Notes under the pieces: generated by a model
What the model saw: the letters and a program-made list of their open reading frames with translations, nothing else
Database searches by the model: none
What the model was told of the DNA's origin: nothing
Made by a program: the position numbers and the translations under genes
Shown: positions 26,202 through 34,748 of the stretch, piece by piece
Layout: every line of letters begins with the position of its first letter
Position numbering within the stretch: position 1 is the stretch's first letter
From: RBG-16-57-11 sp964503145
Lineage (GTDB): Bacteria > Chloroflexota > Anaerolineae > Anaerolineales > UBA4823
Assembly (NCBI GenBank): GCA_964503145.1
Contig: CAZCYV010000002.1
Location: forward strand, 62,001-126,000
Direction of reading: 5' to 3'
Length of the DNA: 64,000 nt

Positions 26202-28088
26202 TTACCCCGAAGGTTCGCCCCGCCCAAGCGATTTCGCCGTGGGATAGATTTCCTTGAGTTGCTGTTCTCTGTCCAACAACAGCAGCGGCACTTCCGTTTG
26301 ACGCAGGCTGGACAGAGACTCGACCCCGTCCAGCAGATAAATATCCAATGGAAAACGCTTCCAGTTCGCCCGCGCCCTTTCGGAAGCCACAAACAGGCAA
26401 CTCAAAAGCCCCTGGAAAAACCCCGGCGCTCGGATCATCCGCACATCCAGATCCGAAGACCCTGGATCGGCGTGCTCGCGGCGCGCAAATCCGCCCCATA
26501 TGCCGGCCGCGGAGATGGAGGGACAGCGAGCGGACCTTTGCCCCAATTGCACAGCATAAGCCAGGAGGTCGCTTTCTGAATAATAGCACACGCCAAAGTG
26601 CTTCAGCACCGTCCACGGCTGGGCATTCAGCAAGAAATTGACCGAGTGGGCCAGGACCAGGGCAACCACAAGCGTCAGCGGCCAGGGGAGGAAGTTTGCA
26701 AACAGAGCCAGGAATAAGATCGTTCCGATAAGATCCAGCCCCAGCTTGAACGCTCGCTCCGTCCCATCCATATTCAGAAGACCCTGAAATATCCAGTGAA
26801 TCAAGAGCGCGCCCCCCTTGGTCCTCAAGATCGGGCTTAAAAGCTTCGCGTCGCTGACCTCATAAATGTGCTCGCTTTTCTGCGGTGCGCCTTGTCCAAC
26901 GACTTCGGTGATCAACTGCTCGAATGCAGCACCGGTCGCCTCCCAGGTCGGCCAGGATTGGATGAACTTCTTGGCCCTTTCTCCCATCGAAAGGCGCAAC
27001 ACCGGAGAGTCCATCAGGGTCTGGATCGCCGAGGCCAGAGATCGTGAATCGTTCGGCGGGATGACGACCCCCCTGCCGTCCGCCAACAGATCCGGCAGGC
27101 CGCTCAGGTTGGTCGCGATCACCGGCCTTGCGCGCTGCATCCCCTCTAAGACCGTCAGCGGCATTTCGGAGGCGATGATCTTGAAGGGAAGCAGGATCAC
27201 ATCTGACTGTTGATAATACTCTTGCAACTCCTCAAAGGACAGATATCCGGAAACGATCCTGACGCAATCCGCCAATTCGAGCCTCTGAACGAGATTGCGC
27301 AAGTAACGCTCCTCTCGGTCGAATTCGCCGTTCCATCGCCTGGACAGGATCGTCAGCCGCACAACGTACCCCTGTTTGCGCAACAGGCTCATCGCCATCA
27401 GGGCGGTATCTGGACCGCGATAGGTCTGCGGCGATCCCAAATAGAGCGCATGGATCTCGCCATCCCCTGATTGACCCGCAATTGACCCCCCCACGCTGGT
27501 AGCAACATGTTCTATCCCAGGCGGGATGACAACGAGCTTCTCCTCCTCCACCCCTCTGAGGATCAACTGGCGCCTGACATGGTCGCTCAAGACCACTGTC
27601 GCTGCCAGCTTCGGATGATCGAGTAACCTTCTGAGGGCAAACTTCGGCGCCAATGCAGAAGCCAGGAAAAAGCCATAGAACCCCGGGCATCTTAAAACTT
27701 CCGCCAGCCCAACGCGCAACACCTCCGCAGGCGAATAGACCGGCGCCGTGAACACCCCAATCACCGGGCACGATATCCATCGCGGCCAGGAAAAATGCCA
27801 GGCGCTGCTGTGGCCGATGCTCCACAAGATGACCTGCGGTCGGAACGCTTCAACCGCGGCTTCCAAAGACTTGTTCTGTCGAAAGGGTAAAACATGCACC
27901 GAAGGCAACGTCGCTACCGAGGCGCCATCCAACGCCTCAGCGTCGGGTGCTTCCTCGCCAACATCGGTGATCACCAAGACCTGATGCCCCGCAGTGCTCA
28001 AGCGCCTGATCACCTCGAAGATATAGCGGTTGGGCTGCAGACGCAGGCTTGAGGCGCGCAGATTGGGACAGATGTATACTATCCGCAT
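26202..28088 (-). CDS. GT4 glycosyltransferase fused to a TM segment and a nucleotidyltransferase-like domain
   Basis: The 628-residue product has an N-terminal GT-B glycosyltransferase (residues 1-390; VVIPPGIEHVA, ALYLGSPQTYRGPD, MPLTVLEGMQRARPVIATN). Membrane helices lie near 450-485 (LIGTILFLALFANFLPW). The C-terminal domain near 510-628 carries WGGFARREHADPGSSDLDVRM, the GxRR...SDLDV signature of minimal nucleotidyltransferases. The ATG at 28088 is preferred over a TTG at 28100. It overlaps the next GT4 gene by 10 nt. GT-B plus nucleotidyltransferase in one chain is unusual. I infer a sugar transferase whose product or lipid carrier is modified by the second domain. Confidence 0.8.
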   Translation of the reverse strand: MRIVYICPNLRASSLRLQPNRYIFEVIRRLSTAGHQVLVITDVGEEAPDAEALDGASVATLPSVHVLPFRQNKSLEAAVEAFRPQVILWSIGHSSAWHFSWPRWISCPVIGVFTAPVYSPAEVLRVGLAEVLRCPGFYGFFLASALAPKFALRRLLDHPKLAATVVLSDHVRRQLILRGVEEEKLVVIPPGIEHVATSVGGSIAGQSGDGEIHALYLGSPQTYRGPDTALMAMSLLRKQGYVVRLTILSRRWNGEFDREERYLRNLVQRLELADCVRIVSGYLSFEELQEYYQQSDVILLPFKIIASEMPLTVLEGMQRARPVIATNLSGLPDLLADGRGVVIPPNDSRSLASAIQTLMDSPVLRLSMGERAKKFIQSWPTWEATGAAFEQLITEVVGQGAPQKSEHIYEVSDAKLLSPILRTKGGALLIHWIFQGLLNMDGTERAFKLGLDLIGTILFLALFANFLPWPLTLVVALVLAHSVNFLLNAQPWTVLKHFGVCYYSESDLLAYAVQLGQRSARCPSISAAGIWGGFARREHADPGSSDLDVRMIRAPGFFQGLLSCLFVASERARANWKRFPLDIYLLDGVESLSSLRQTEVPLLLLDREQQLKEIYPTAKSLGRGEPSG

Positions 28089-29230
28089 GACCCCTTCCAA
28101 AGCCCGATCGCCTCTTCATACACGGCACGTATCCTCTGGCTGACAACCTCCCAGGTGTAGTTCGCCAGCACCTTCTCGCGACAGGCCATGCCCATCTGCG
28201 CCCGCCTGGTTTCGTCGGATAACAGGGTCAATATCGCCTCGGCCAGCTTTTGAGCATCCCCCGGCGGGGTGAGAAACCCCTCCTGCGGCGAAATCAGGTG
28301 CCGTGCGCCGGGGATGTCCGAATACACGACCGGCGTGCCGCAGGCCATAGCTTCCAAAATCGAGGCGGGCAGGCCTTCGAAGGTGGATGGCTGCACATAA
28401 ACAGAGGCGCTCATGTGAAGATGTCGCATCCTGTCCCTGTCACCAACCGGACCAAGAAATTGGATATGGCCCAAGGTTCCTTGACTTTTTGCGCGCTCCT
28501 CCAGGGCCTGCCTAATTGGGCCATCCCCCGCCAGCACAAAACGCACAGCCGGATATTCCCGAAGCACATGCTTCACAGAATCGATCAGTGTGAACAAGCC
28601 TTTGGTGAAATCCAACCTGCCTGCATAGAACACAACCGGTAAATCGGACTGCCCTGAAAGATCGACCGGTTCCAAAAACTTTTCGTGCACTCCTACGCCG
28701 ACGCTAATGATCTTCCCCGGCTTAACACGGTAAGCTTCCAGCTCTAGTTCCTCGATCGGCCTGACAGAAGAGACGATTGGGCTTTGGCGAAACAAACCTT
28801 GCTCGATCTGGCGGCTTACGGCGTAGCTTTGCAAGCGGATCAAAAGCGGTCTGATGCCGCTCCTTTCCGCCAGTCTGGCGGCAGGAATCATTAACAGGTG
28901 GACCGTGGCGACAGACGGCAAATTTAAGTCAAGGGCAGGCACCAGGGGCGAGTGAAAATCGAGAACATCCAGGTCTGCAGCGAAACTTTTGACCGTCTGC
29001 AGTAAAAAGATGCGATGAAAATGCACATGAAATGGATATAGCGGTAGAAATGGGACTTTGATGATCCTCAGTCCGGCATACTCGAGGTAATGTGTGCGAA
29101 GATCCCGGGCGCGGGTGAAGATGATCACCTCGTCGCCTCTGGCGCGCAAATGGCGCCCCAGATTGACAATATAGTGGCCGATCCCTTCCATCGGCGGAAA
29201 ATCCGCCGAGCTAATGATCCCGACGCGCAT
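28079..29230 (-). CDS. GT4 family glycosyltransferase
   Basis: The 383-residue product is a standard GT-B enzyme: N-terminal MRVGIISSADFPPMEGIGHYI, middle PVVFYAGRLDFTKGLFTLIDS, and C-terminal STFEGLPASILEAMACGTPVV with the EGxxxxxxEAM donor-binding motif. It would transfer a sugar from an NDP donor to a lipid-linked or polysaccharide acceptor at the inner face of the membrane. It overlaps both neighbours (20 nt with the PssE-like gene, 10 nt with the fusion gene), indicating one tightly coupled operon. Confidence 0.92.
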   Translation of the reverse strand: MRVGIISSADFPPMEGIGHYIVNLGRHLRARGDEVIIFTRARDLRTHYLEYAGLRIIKVPFLPLYPFHVHFHRIFLLQTVKSFAADLDVLDFHSPLVPALDLNLPSVATVHLLMIPAARLAERSGIRPLLIRLQSYAVSRQIEQGLFRQSPIVSSVRPIEELELEAYRVKPGKIISVGVGVHEKFLEPVDLSGQSDLPVVFYAGRLDFTKGLFTLIDSVKHVLREYPAVRFVLAGDGPIRQALEERAKSQGTLGHIQFLGPVGDRDRMRHLHMSASVYVQPSTFEGLPASILEAMACGTPVVYSDIPGARHLISPQEGFLTPPGDAQKLAEAILTLLSDETRRAQMGMACREKVLANYTWEVVSQRIRAVYEEAIGLWKGSCG

Positions 29231-29744
29231 GACTTCGCCCTCTTTGAAAGACCCACTGGCTTCCCTGGTCCTCCCAATTGGTCAATAATTGCCTGATCGC
29301 ACCGACCAGGGCAGAATGATCGACGCGGTAAGGCTCTTGAGTTTTGATCTCTGAAATTGCTGCGAGCAAGGTATCTTTGGTCACTTCCAGGAGGACAGAC
29401 GCCCTGCCGGAAGCCAGGAGGACGTTCGCCAGCTCCAGTTGATGATCGTCGATATGTTCGGAAAACTTGCTCAGTCTCGGCGCCACAATGAGCGGCTTAT
29501 TTTTCAACAAGGTCGTAATGATCGTGCCTGAGCCAGCATGCCCGATGACCACCCTGGCTTTGTCGGTCAGTTCCATGATCTGTTCATAGGTGAACCATTG
29601 CGCTCCCGCGGCATGCGCCGGGATATATTGCGAGGCCCCATACTGAATGACCACCTGCTCCTCGGTATCGCGCGCCAATTCATCGGCGGCTCTCACCAGC
29701 CGTTCGAATCCCTGGCTATGCGTGCCAACGGTGACCAGGATCAT
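29211..29744 (-). CDS. PssE/Alg13-like glycosyltransferase catalytic subunit
   Basis: The 177-residue product starts MILVTVGTHSQGFERLVRA and has the donor-binding GHAGSGTIITTLLKNKPLIV, the C-terminal half of a MurG-like GT28 enzyme. In this family it must pair with a membrane-binding PssD/Alg14-like subunit, which is the neighbouring gene overlapping by 4 nt (ATGA). Together they transfer one sugar to a lipid-linked intermediate. The open frame extends far upstream inside the partner gene, but only this start gives the family N-terminus. Confidence 0.9.
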   Translation of the reverse strand: MILVTVGTHSQGFERLVRAADELARDTEEQVVIQYGASQYIPAHAAGAQWFTYEQIMELTDKARVVIGHAGSGTIITTLLKNKPLIVAPRLSKFSEHIDDHQLELANVLLASGRASVLLEVTKDTLLAAISEIKTQEPYRVDHSALVGAIRQLLTNWEDQGSQWVFQRGRSHARRDH

Positions 29745-30190
29745 ATCACCGCACCAACGTACTGTGCTTTTGGCCCACATACATCTAACAATTGGGGCCA
29801 TTGGACGAAGAAAGCGTCGGCCACCGGAAGCACCAACCGCCCCGTCCTGGAGAGATTGTTTACCCGGAAGAAATTTTCGACGAAAATGGTTTTGATCCCA
29901 AACAGCCTGGCGCAGTAAAAGAAAGGCACGGCGATTTCCGCCCCCAGGCTGAGCAGGACCTGCGGGCGCTCCTGGCGCAGGACGCTGAATGCCCAGAACA
30001 AGGCCTTGAACATGCGCCAGGGGTTCGCGCCGATGTTTTCGGTGAAATAGGTTGGCGCGATCTGCCACACCTCGCTATCCCGCGCACTGTGATAGGTGGC
30101 AAAGAAGATCGAATGCCCATCGAAGGCTTCCAGGATCTGCAACGTTTCGGTCAAATGCCCCCCGTGTGAGCACACCACTCCAATCTTCAT
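29741..30190 (-). CDS. PssD/Alg14-like glycosyltransferase membrane subunit
   Basis: The 149-residue product, MKIGVVCSHGGHLTETLQIL with SLGAEIAVPFFYCARLFGIKTIFVE, is the N-terminal acceptor-binding half of a MurG-type enzyme and recruits the PssE-like subunit to the membrane. The SHGGHLTE motif matches PssD (SSGGHLTQ/E). A strong ribosome site (GAGGAG) precedes the ATG. Its stop overlaps the start of the PssE-like gene. Confidence 0.9.
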   Translation of the reverse strand: MKIGVVCSHGGHLTETLQILEAFDGHSIFFATYHSARDSEVWQIAPTYFTENIGANPWRMFKALFWAFSVLRQERPQVLLSLGAEIAVPFFYCARLFGIKTIFVENFFRVNNLSRTGRLVLPVADAFFVQWPQLLDVCGPKAQYVGAVI

Positions 30191-30223
30191 ACACGCTCCT
30201 CAACTCTATGGTTGGTTAGATGA

Positions 30224-31285
30224 TCACCAGCGCGCCAGGGCTAAATACGCCCGGAAGAACAGGAAGTACAAAGGATCGAACAACAGCCTGGCCAAACTTG
30301 CCGCCAGGCCCGGGCTTGCCAGATCGAAGTTCAGCCGGAAAGAGCATTTGCCGAGAAATCGCTTGTCCGGCATCACTCGGCTCCTTTGCACAAAAGCGCG
30401 CGCCGCCAGGATATCTTTCCGATGTGAAACCAGCCACGAATAGGTCCGCATTTTGCATCGCCGATATTCTTTCCCATGCAGAAATGCATACCCCCAGGTG
30501 ACCAGTTCGGTGAGCATCAGCGCGGGAATCAGCAAAGCCAGCGAACGCCAATGCAGGTTTTTCAACAGCATCTGGCAGCGATTGCGTTCCAGGTAATAGA
30601 ATTTAGCCGGTTCGAATCGAGGCTCATAGCGATGATAGACGATCGCCCCTGGCGCGCATACGCAGCGATAACCCATCAACTGGACTCTCCAGGATAGATC
30701 GGTGTCCTCGGCGTAAAGAAAAAAGCTCTCGTCGAAGCCGCCAACCCAATCGAACACAGATCTACGCGCCATAAAAGCCGCGCCAGAAACTGAAACCACC
30801 TCCTCGGGATGCGCGACTGCCTGGGAGTCCAACATCCAGCCCCGGCAAGAAGGCATGCCGGTAAAATGCACCTCGTTGCCGCAGGTGTTGATCTTATCCG
30901 GCCGGGAGTAGAGCAGGATTTTCGCGGTCGCCAACCCAATCGAAGGATCTCTCTTCAAGGCCTGGACGAGTTCGTCCAGGCAATGTCGGTCCAAAAGGGC
31001 ATCCGGGTTGATGAACGCCAGCATCTCACCGGCGGCGTATCGCGCTCCCAGATTATTGGCTGCGCTGAAGCCCAGGTTCTTTCCAGCTCGGATAACTTTT
31101 ACCGAGTTGCAATCGCTTTCTACCTGCTCGGCGCTGCCGTCAATCGACCCATTGTCCACCAGAATGATCTCCAAATCCGGGTAGCATTGATGAACGACAG
31201 AGTCGATACAACGCGTCAGAAACTCCCCGCCGTTGTAATTCACGATAATGACGCTAACCTTCGGATAAGCTGGCTGGCCGTCCAT
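30224..31285 (-). CDS. GT2 family glycosyltransferase (rhamnosyltransferase-like)
   Basis: The 353-residue product has the GT-A start VSVIIVNYNGGEFLTRCIDSV, LVDNGSIDGS, the FINPDALL metal-binding motif and GGFDESFFLYAEDTDLSWR. The last two are typical of WbbL-type rhamnosyltransferases. The C-terminal 120 residues include amphipathic or membrane-associated helices. AAGGA precedes the ATG. It is the second gene of the glycan operon, 34 nt before the PssD-like gene. Confidence 0.9.
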   Translation of the reverse strand: MDGQPAYPKVSVIIVNYNGGEFLTRCIDSVVHQCYPDLEIILVDNGSIDGSAEQVESDCNSVKVIRAGKNLGFSAANNLGARYAAGEMLAFINPDALLDRHCLDELVQALKRDPSIGLATAKILLYSRPDKINTCGNEVHFTGMPSCRGWMLDSQAVAHPEEVVSVSGAAFMARRSVFDWVGGFDESFFLYAEDTDLSWRVQLMGYRCVCAPGAIVYHRYEPRFEPAKFYYLERNRCQMLLKNLHWRSLALLIPALMLTELVTWGYAFLHGKEYRRCKMRTYSWLVSHRKDILAARAFVQRSRVMPDKRFLGKCSFRLNFDLASPGLAASLARLLFDPLYFLFFRAYLALARW

Positions 31286-31348
31286 GTATCCTTCAAATAC
31301 AGCAAGAAAGATGACCTGACAAAACGACCCATCGAAAATCAGCAGAAC

Positions 31349-32368
31349 TCAATGACCCTTCCGCTTGAGATCGATGATCGCTGCGCGAATCGAATGCAGG
31401 ATGATGCCCGTATAAACGGTCAAAACACCCACGATGAGCAAAAGCACCGATAACATGGTGATACCAGCGGCCAAAACCCCGGTTTGTTGTAGTCGTTGAT
31501 AGACCCAAACTCCAGCGATCAGGCCCAAAAGCACGAATATCGATCCTGAGGCGCCGAAGAATAAAAGCGGACGATGTTGACCCACCATGCGCAAAATTGC
31601 ATTGACCGTCTTCACCCCATGCGGCACCGGATTGCGCTTGGCCTTTTCCCGATACAGAGCCACGATTGGCACCTCGCCTACCAGCAGAGAGTGCTCTCTG
31701 GCTTGAAACTGAAACTCCGGATCCACGCCCCAGCCAACCTCTTGGAATTCCAGGAAATCCAGGGCGCGACTCGAAAACGCCCGGAAACCGCTCCAGCTAT
31801 CCGTCGATTTAACCCCAGAAGAGGCGTTGGTCAACAAAGTGACCATGACCTGACCGAACCGGCGGTACAAGGGCACATCACTATTCAGGCCCAGATAGCG
31901 GGAGCCAATCACCATGTCGAAATTGTTCCGCAGGATCGGGTGAACCAGAAGAGGTATGTCCTCAGGGCGATGCTGGCCATCACCATCGAGCAAGACAACC
32001 ACTTCTGCATTGAGCTCGCGTGCTTTTCGAAAGCCGGTATTCAGGGCCGCGCCCTTGCCTCGATTTTGAGGATGCTTCAAGACAAGCGCGCCCGCTTCTT
32101 CGGCGATCTCTGTGGTAGCATCGTCAGAACCATCGTCAACGACGACCACCTGACTCACGTACTTTCGCGCCCTCAGCACCACGCTGCCAATGAAACGTTC
32201 CTCGTTGTAAGCAGGGATGACAGCGACGATCATGTAGTGGGGTGACTGTTCTGCATACCAATCTTGCAGAACGGCTTTATCCATTACGGAGGTTTCTGGC
32301 GAATTCAGCCAATCGCCGCCCGGCTCACGAAGCGCTTCAACATCTGGCTTTTCCCCAAGGTTGATCAT
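31349..32368 (-). CDS. GT2 family glycosyltransferase with two C-terminal TM helices (DPMS/GtrB-like)
   Basis: The 339-residue product has the GT-A core IVAVIPAYNEERFIGSVV, VVDDGSDDATTEIA, NRGKGAALNTGFRKA and the DGDGQHRPEDI metal motif. Two membrane helices at the end (FGASGSIFVLLGLIAGVWV and ITMLSVLLLIVGVLTVY) follow. That layout fits transfer of a sugar to a polyprenyl phosphate carrier. A GAGG ribosome site precedes the ATG. It is the first gene of the operon; about 400 nt of mostly non-coding DNA lie upstream. Confidence 0.9.
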   Translation of the reverse strand: MINLGEKPDVEALREPGGDWLNSPETSVMDKAVLQDWYAEQSPHYMIVAVIPAYNEERFIGSVVLRARKYVSQVVVVDDGSDDATTEIAEEAGALVLKHPQNRGKGAALNTGFRKARELNAEVVVLLDGDGQHRPEDIPLLVHPILRNNFDMVIGSRYLGLNSDVPLYRRFGQVMVTLLTNASSGVKSTDSWSGFRAFSSRALDFLEFQEVGWGVDPEFQFQAREHSLLVGEVPIVALYREKAKRNPVPHGVKTVNAILRMVGQHRPLLFFGASGSIFVLLGLIAGVWVYQRLQQTGVLAAGITMLSVLLLIVGVLTVYTGIILHSIRAAIIDLKRKGH

Positions 32369-32438
32369 ATTGGCCTCTTTTTATTGAGTTGTATGCTCAT
32401 TCTATAACCCCCACGTGGTGATCCTAAGCTCGCGCCTC

Positions 32439-32627
32439 TTACAATGCCTCGGGGATAGCGCTATCCGCCTGCGCTGCAGCGTTGCTAGGATCGATGACTA
32501 ACCCCCGCTCAAAATATGCATTTTGCGCCTGGGGATCATCCATGGTCGCCGCTGTGATGTCATCGAGCGAACATCCCTCGAACCGGCATTCGTGTTTGAG
32601 GGATAAGTCGCTCTTGATATAAAAAGT
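32439..32627 (-). pseudogene. Remnant of a TPR-repeat protein (62 codons, no start)
   Basis: In the roughly 400-nt gap before the glycan operon one minus-strand frame is open from a TAA at 32630-32628 to a TAA at 32441-32439. Its end reads AQNAYFERGLVIDPSNAAAQ, which fits the TPR consensus (A..YF..GL.IDP.N..A) closely. There is no good start codon except an internal ATG and no ribosome site. I infer the C-terminal scrap of a larger gene. The remainder of the gap shows nothing recognisable apart from the hairpin at 32699-32730. Confidence 0.35.
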
Positions 32628-32698
32628 TTAACCCCATTATCGATTTCTGTCAATTAAAGTGCTCAGCAATTTCGGCAGGAGCCTGAGCGAACAAGCTC

Positions 32699-32730
32699 GA
32701 GCGCCTGAGCAGATGGCTGCTCAGGCGCTC
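32699..32730. terminator. Strong hairpin downstream of the small fmdB gene
   Basis: A perfect 14-bp stem (32699-32712 with 32717-32730) has an ATGG loop. It starts about 45 nt after the minus-strand fmdB stop. No U-tract follows in either direction, so it may be a Rho-assisted terminator or a 3'-end stabiliser rather than a standard intrinsic terminator. Confidence 0.5.
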
Positions 32731-32774
32731 AGATAAATCTGCCTTCGGCCCACGGCCGATGGGTACTATACCCC

Positions 32775-32987
32775 TCAGGTGCTGCCTGTGCTGCACGAGG
32801 CTCCTGAACTTGCGCCCAGGGAGAACGAGAAGCCCCCACTGCCGCGAGATGCAAATGTGGAAATCTTCTTGTTCACCTGCGAGCTGCCGCATTTCGGGCA
32901 GGTGACTTCGCTAACGGCGCTGGCGCTGCGCACCAACTCCTCGAAAGGCTGACCGCAATCGGCGCATACGAATTCAAACAGAGGCAT
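32775..32987 (-). CDS. FmdB-family zinc ribbon protein
   Basis: The 70-residue product starts MPLFEFVCADCGQPFEELVR and has a second knuckle CPKCGSSQVNKKISTF, a four-Cys zinc ribbon of the FmdB/CxxC-CxxC regulatory family, then a Gly/Ser-rich tail. The family is small, often annotated as putative regulatory protein, and its role is not established. A second, longer member is at 58708-59097. Confidence 0.88.
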   Translation of the reverse strand: MPLFEFVCADCGQPFEELVRSASAVSEVTCPKCGSSQVNKKISTFASRGSGGFSFSLGASSGASCSTGST

Positions 32988-33085
32988 AACCCACTCCTAT
33001 CACAAAATTGATCGGGCTTGATCCCGCTGTTTAGATGCGCAGTGGGACAAAAAGGTTACGCCTCTGCCAAAACCATTGATCCCTC

Positions 33086-34420
33086 TCAATCGCCGCTGAT
33101 CTCGGCCAATCCTGACGCAAGCGCTGTCGAGGCCTCCTCCTCGCCGCTATCGGGCTTTCGAGCCGGGGCGACTCGCCCTTCTTCGATGCGCATGATCGCC
33201 GGTATGAAGAAAGCCGAGGCGCCGAGAAGCATTGTGACCAACCCGCCCACGACAAACCAGGTCTGTACCCCGAAGCGATCTGCAAATGGGCCAGCCAGGA
33301 TCAAACCAAGCGGCGACATCGCCGAAGCAGCGCTCATAATCAGGGTGAAGACGCGCCCTTGCATTTCCGGAGCTACCACCGCCTGGATGACAGCCAGAAG
33401 TGGACCGTTCACGATGGGATTCATGAAGCCCGTGAGCAAAATCACGACCACCGCCGCCCAAAACGCCGAAGACGGCATAAGCCCTATCAGCAAGACGCCC
33501 AGCCCCATCGCCACCAACCCGCTCATCGAGGTGACAATGCGCTTACGGAAGCCGCCCCACACGCTCAGGGTCAGACCGCCTGCAACGACGCCGATGCCCC
33601 AGGCCGACTCCATCCACGCCAGGTGAAACGCCTGTCCGCCAAAATGTCGCGTGACCAGGATGGGCTGCAAGGCGCTGGTAGGGGTGAGCACCAGATTGAT
33701 CAGCGTGGCGTTCAACAGGATCAACATCAATCCGGGCCAGGCCCAAACATATCTAAAGCCTTCGCGCAGTTCCCGAAACATGGACGGATGCGCCTGCGCA
33801 GCATCTGTAATCGGAGCGCGCTCCGGCTGGGGCACAAAGATGAACATCAGCGACAACACTGCGATCATGGCGGTGGTCACATCAATCGCCAGCACACCCT
33901 GCATGGGCAGCCAGCTCAACAGCAGCGCGCCCAGCGGCGCGGCGAAAATGTTCATCGCGCCATGCAACATCTGATTCAAGCCCTGGATGCGCGAGAGGTG
34001 CTCCTTTGGCACCATCAACGAGGTCGAGGCCTGCATCGCTGGCCAATGGAAACCGCTCAACAAAGCGCGAATGAACATCAACAGATACACCTGCCAGACC
34101 TGTACGCTGCCGAGCCAAAACAGGCCAGCCAACACCAGGGTCGCCAGGGCGATCGACGAGTCAGCGATGATCATCACCCGTCGGCGGCTCCAGCGGTCCA
34201 CCAGGACGCCAGCCAGTGGGCCGATGAAAACCTGCGGTAAGAGCGCTACCAGCGTGGCAAGCGCTAAAACCGTGGCCGAGCCGGTGGTCTGGGTCAGCCA
34301 CCAAATCAGGGCAAATTGAACCAGTTGGCTACCCAGTAAAGAGATCGCCTGTCCGGTCCACAGGGTAAAGAAAGGCGGCTTCCAGTTTTTGGGCGTTTGA
34401 GCAGAGGGGGGAATGTCCAT
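33086..34420 (-). CDS. MFS transporter (enterobactin/drug exporter type)
   Basis: The 444-residue product has about twelve transmembrane segments and starts after a Pro-rich tip with FFTLWTGQAISLLGSQLVQFALIWWL, the typical beginning of the EntS/MefA-like MFS branch. GPLAGVLVDRWSRRRVMI carries the conserved cytoplasmic loop 2-3 motif. The ATG at 34420 follows GAGG by 7 nt and is preferred to an upstream TTG. Likely a proton-driven exporter of a hydrophobic compound. It is divergent from the trypsin-like gene across an AT-rich spacer. Confidence 0.9.
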   Translation of the reverse strand: MDIPPSAQTPKNWKPPFFTLWTGQAISLLGSQLVQFALIWWLTQTTGSATVLALATLVALLPQVFIGPLAGVLVDRWSRRRVMIIADSSIALATLVLAGLFWLGSVQVWQVYLLMFIRALLSGFHWPAMQASTSLMVPKEHLSRIQGLNQMLHGAMNIFAAPLGALLLSWLPMQGVLAIDVTTAMIAVLSLMFIFVPQPERAPITDAAQAHPSMFRELREGFRYVWAWPGLMLILLNATLINLVLTPTSALQPILVTRHFGGQAFHLAWMESAWGIGVVAGGLTLSVWGGFRKRIVTSMSGLVAMGLGVLLIGLMPSSAFWAAVVVILLTGFMNPIVNGPLLAVIQAVVAPEMQGRVFTLIMSAASAMSPLGLILAGPFADRFGVQTWFVVGGLVTMLLGASAFFIPAIMRIEEGRVAPARKPDSGEEEASTALASGLAEISGD

Positions 34421-34454
34421 AATTGAGCCTCGACTAATCAAGTTTTATGCTAAC

Positions 34455-34560
34455 AAGGTAAAACCAATTATACGATAATTCTCGATATTGTCAATACCAT
34501 ATTAAGAATATTCAATTCAAATATCAATATTTATGAAGTTGTTTTTTATTTATAAGATAG
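34455..34560. promoter_or_regulatory. AT-rich control region between MFS transporter and trypsin-like gene
   Basis: This 100-nt stretch is far more AT-rich than the surroundings and holds repeated ATATT/AATATT boxes, including AATATT copies near 34506 and 34527. It lies just upstream of the MFS start. It could contain the MFS promoter and sites for a MarR/ArsR/TetR-type repressor, but none is encoded nearby. The remaining 190 nt up to the trypsin-like gene show only a GAGAGG ribosome site. Confidence 0.35.
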
Positions 34561-34748
34561 GGTGCTAAATTTCCTGGCATGCGGGCCCTGAGGCCTCATT
34601 CGAAGCGAACCCAACGACGGAGATCAGCCTGTGACAAGGCCGCTCTATTTCGAGGGACGGCCCAACTTTTCGAGATTGGTATATTTCCTGCATCTTGTGC
34701 AGAGATATGAACTTCGTCTCAATACCCCACATGACCGAGAGGTAAGCC

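Noticed and set aside
30604..30616. GGTTCGAATC resembling a tRNA T-arm
   Set aside because: It lies within the GT2 gene and no acceptor stem, D-arm or anticodon arm can be drawn around it; a similar GTTCGAATCC at 29702 is also inside a gene.
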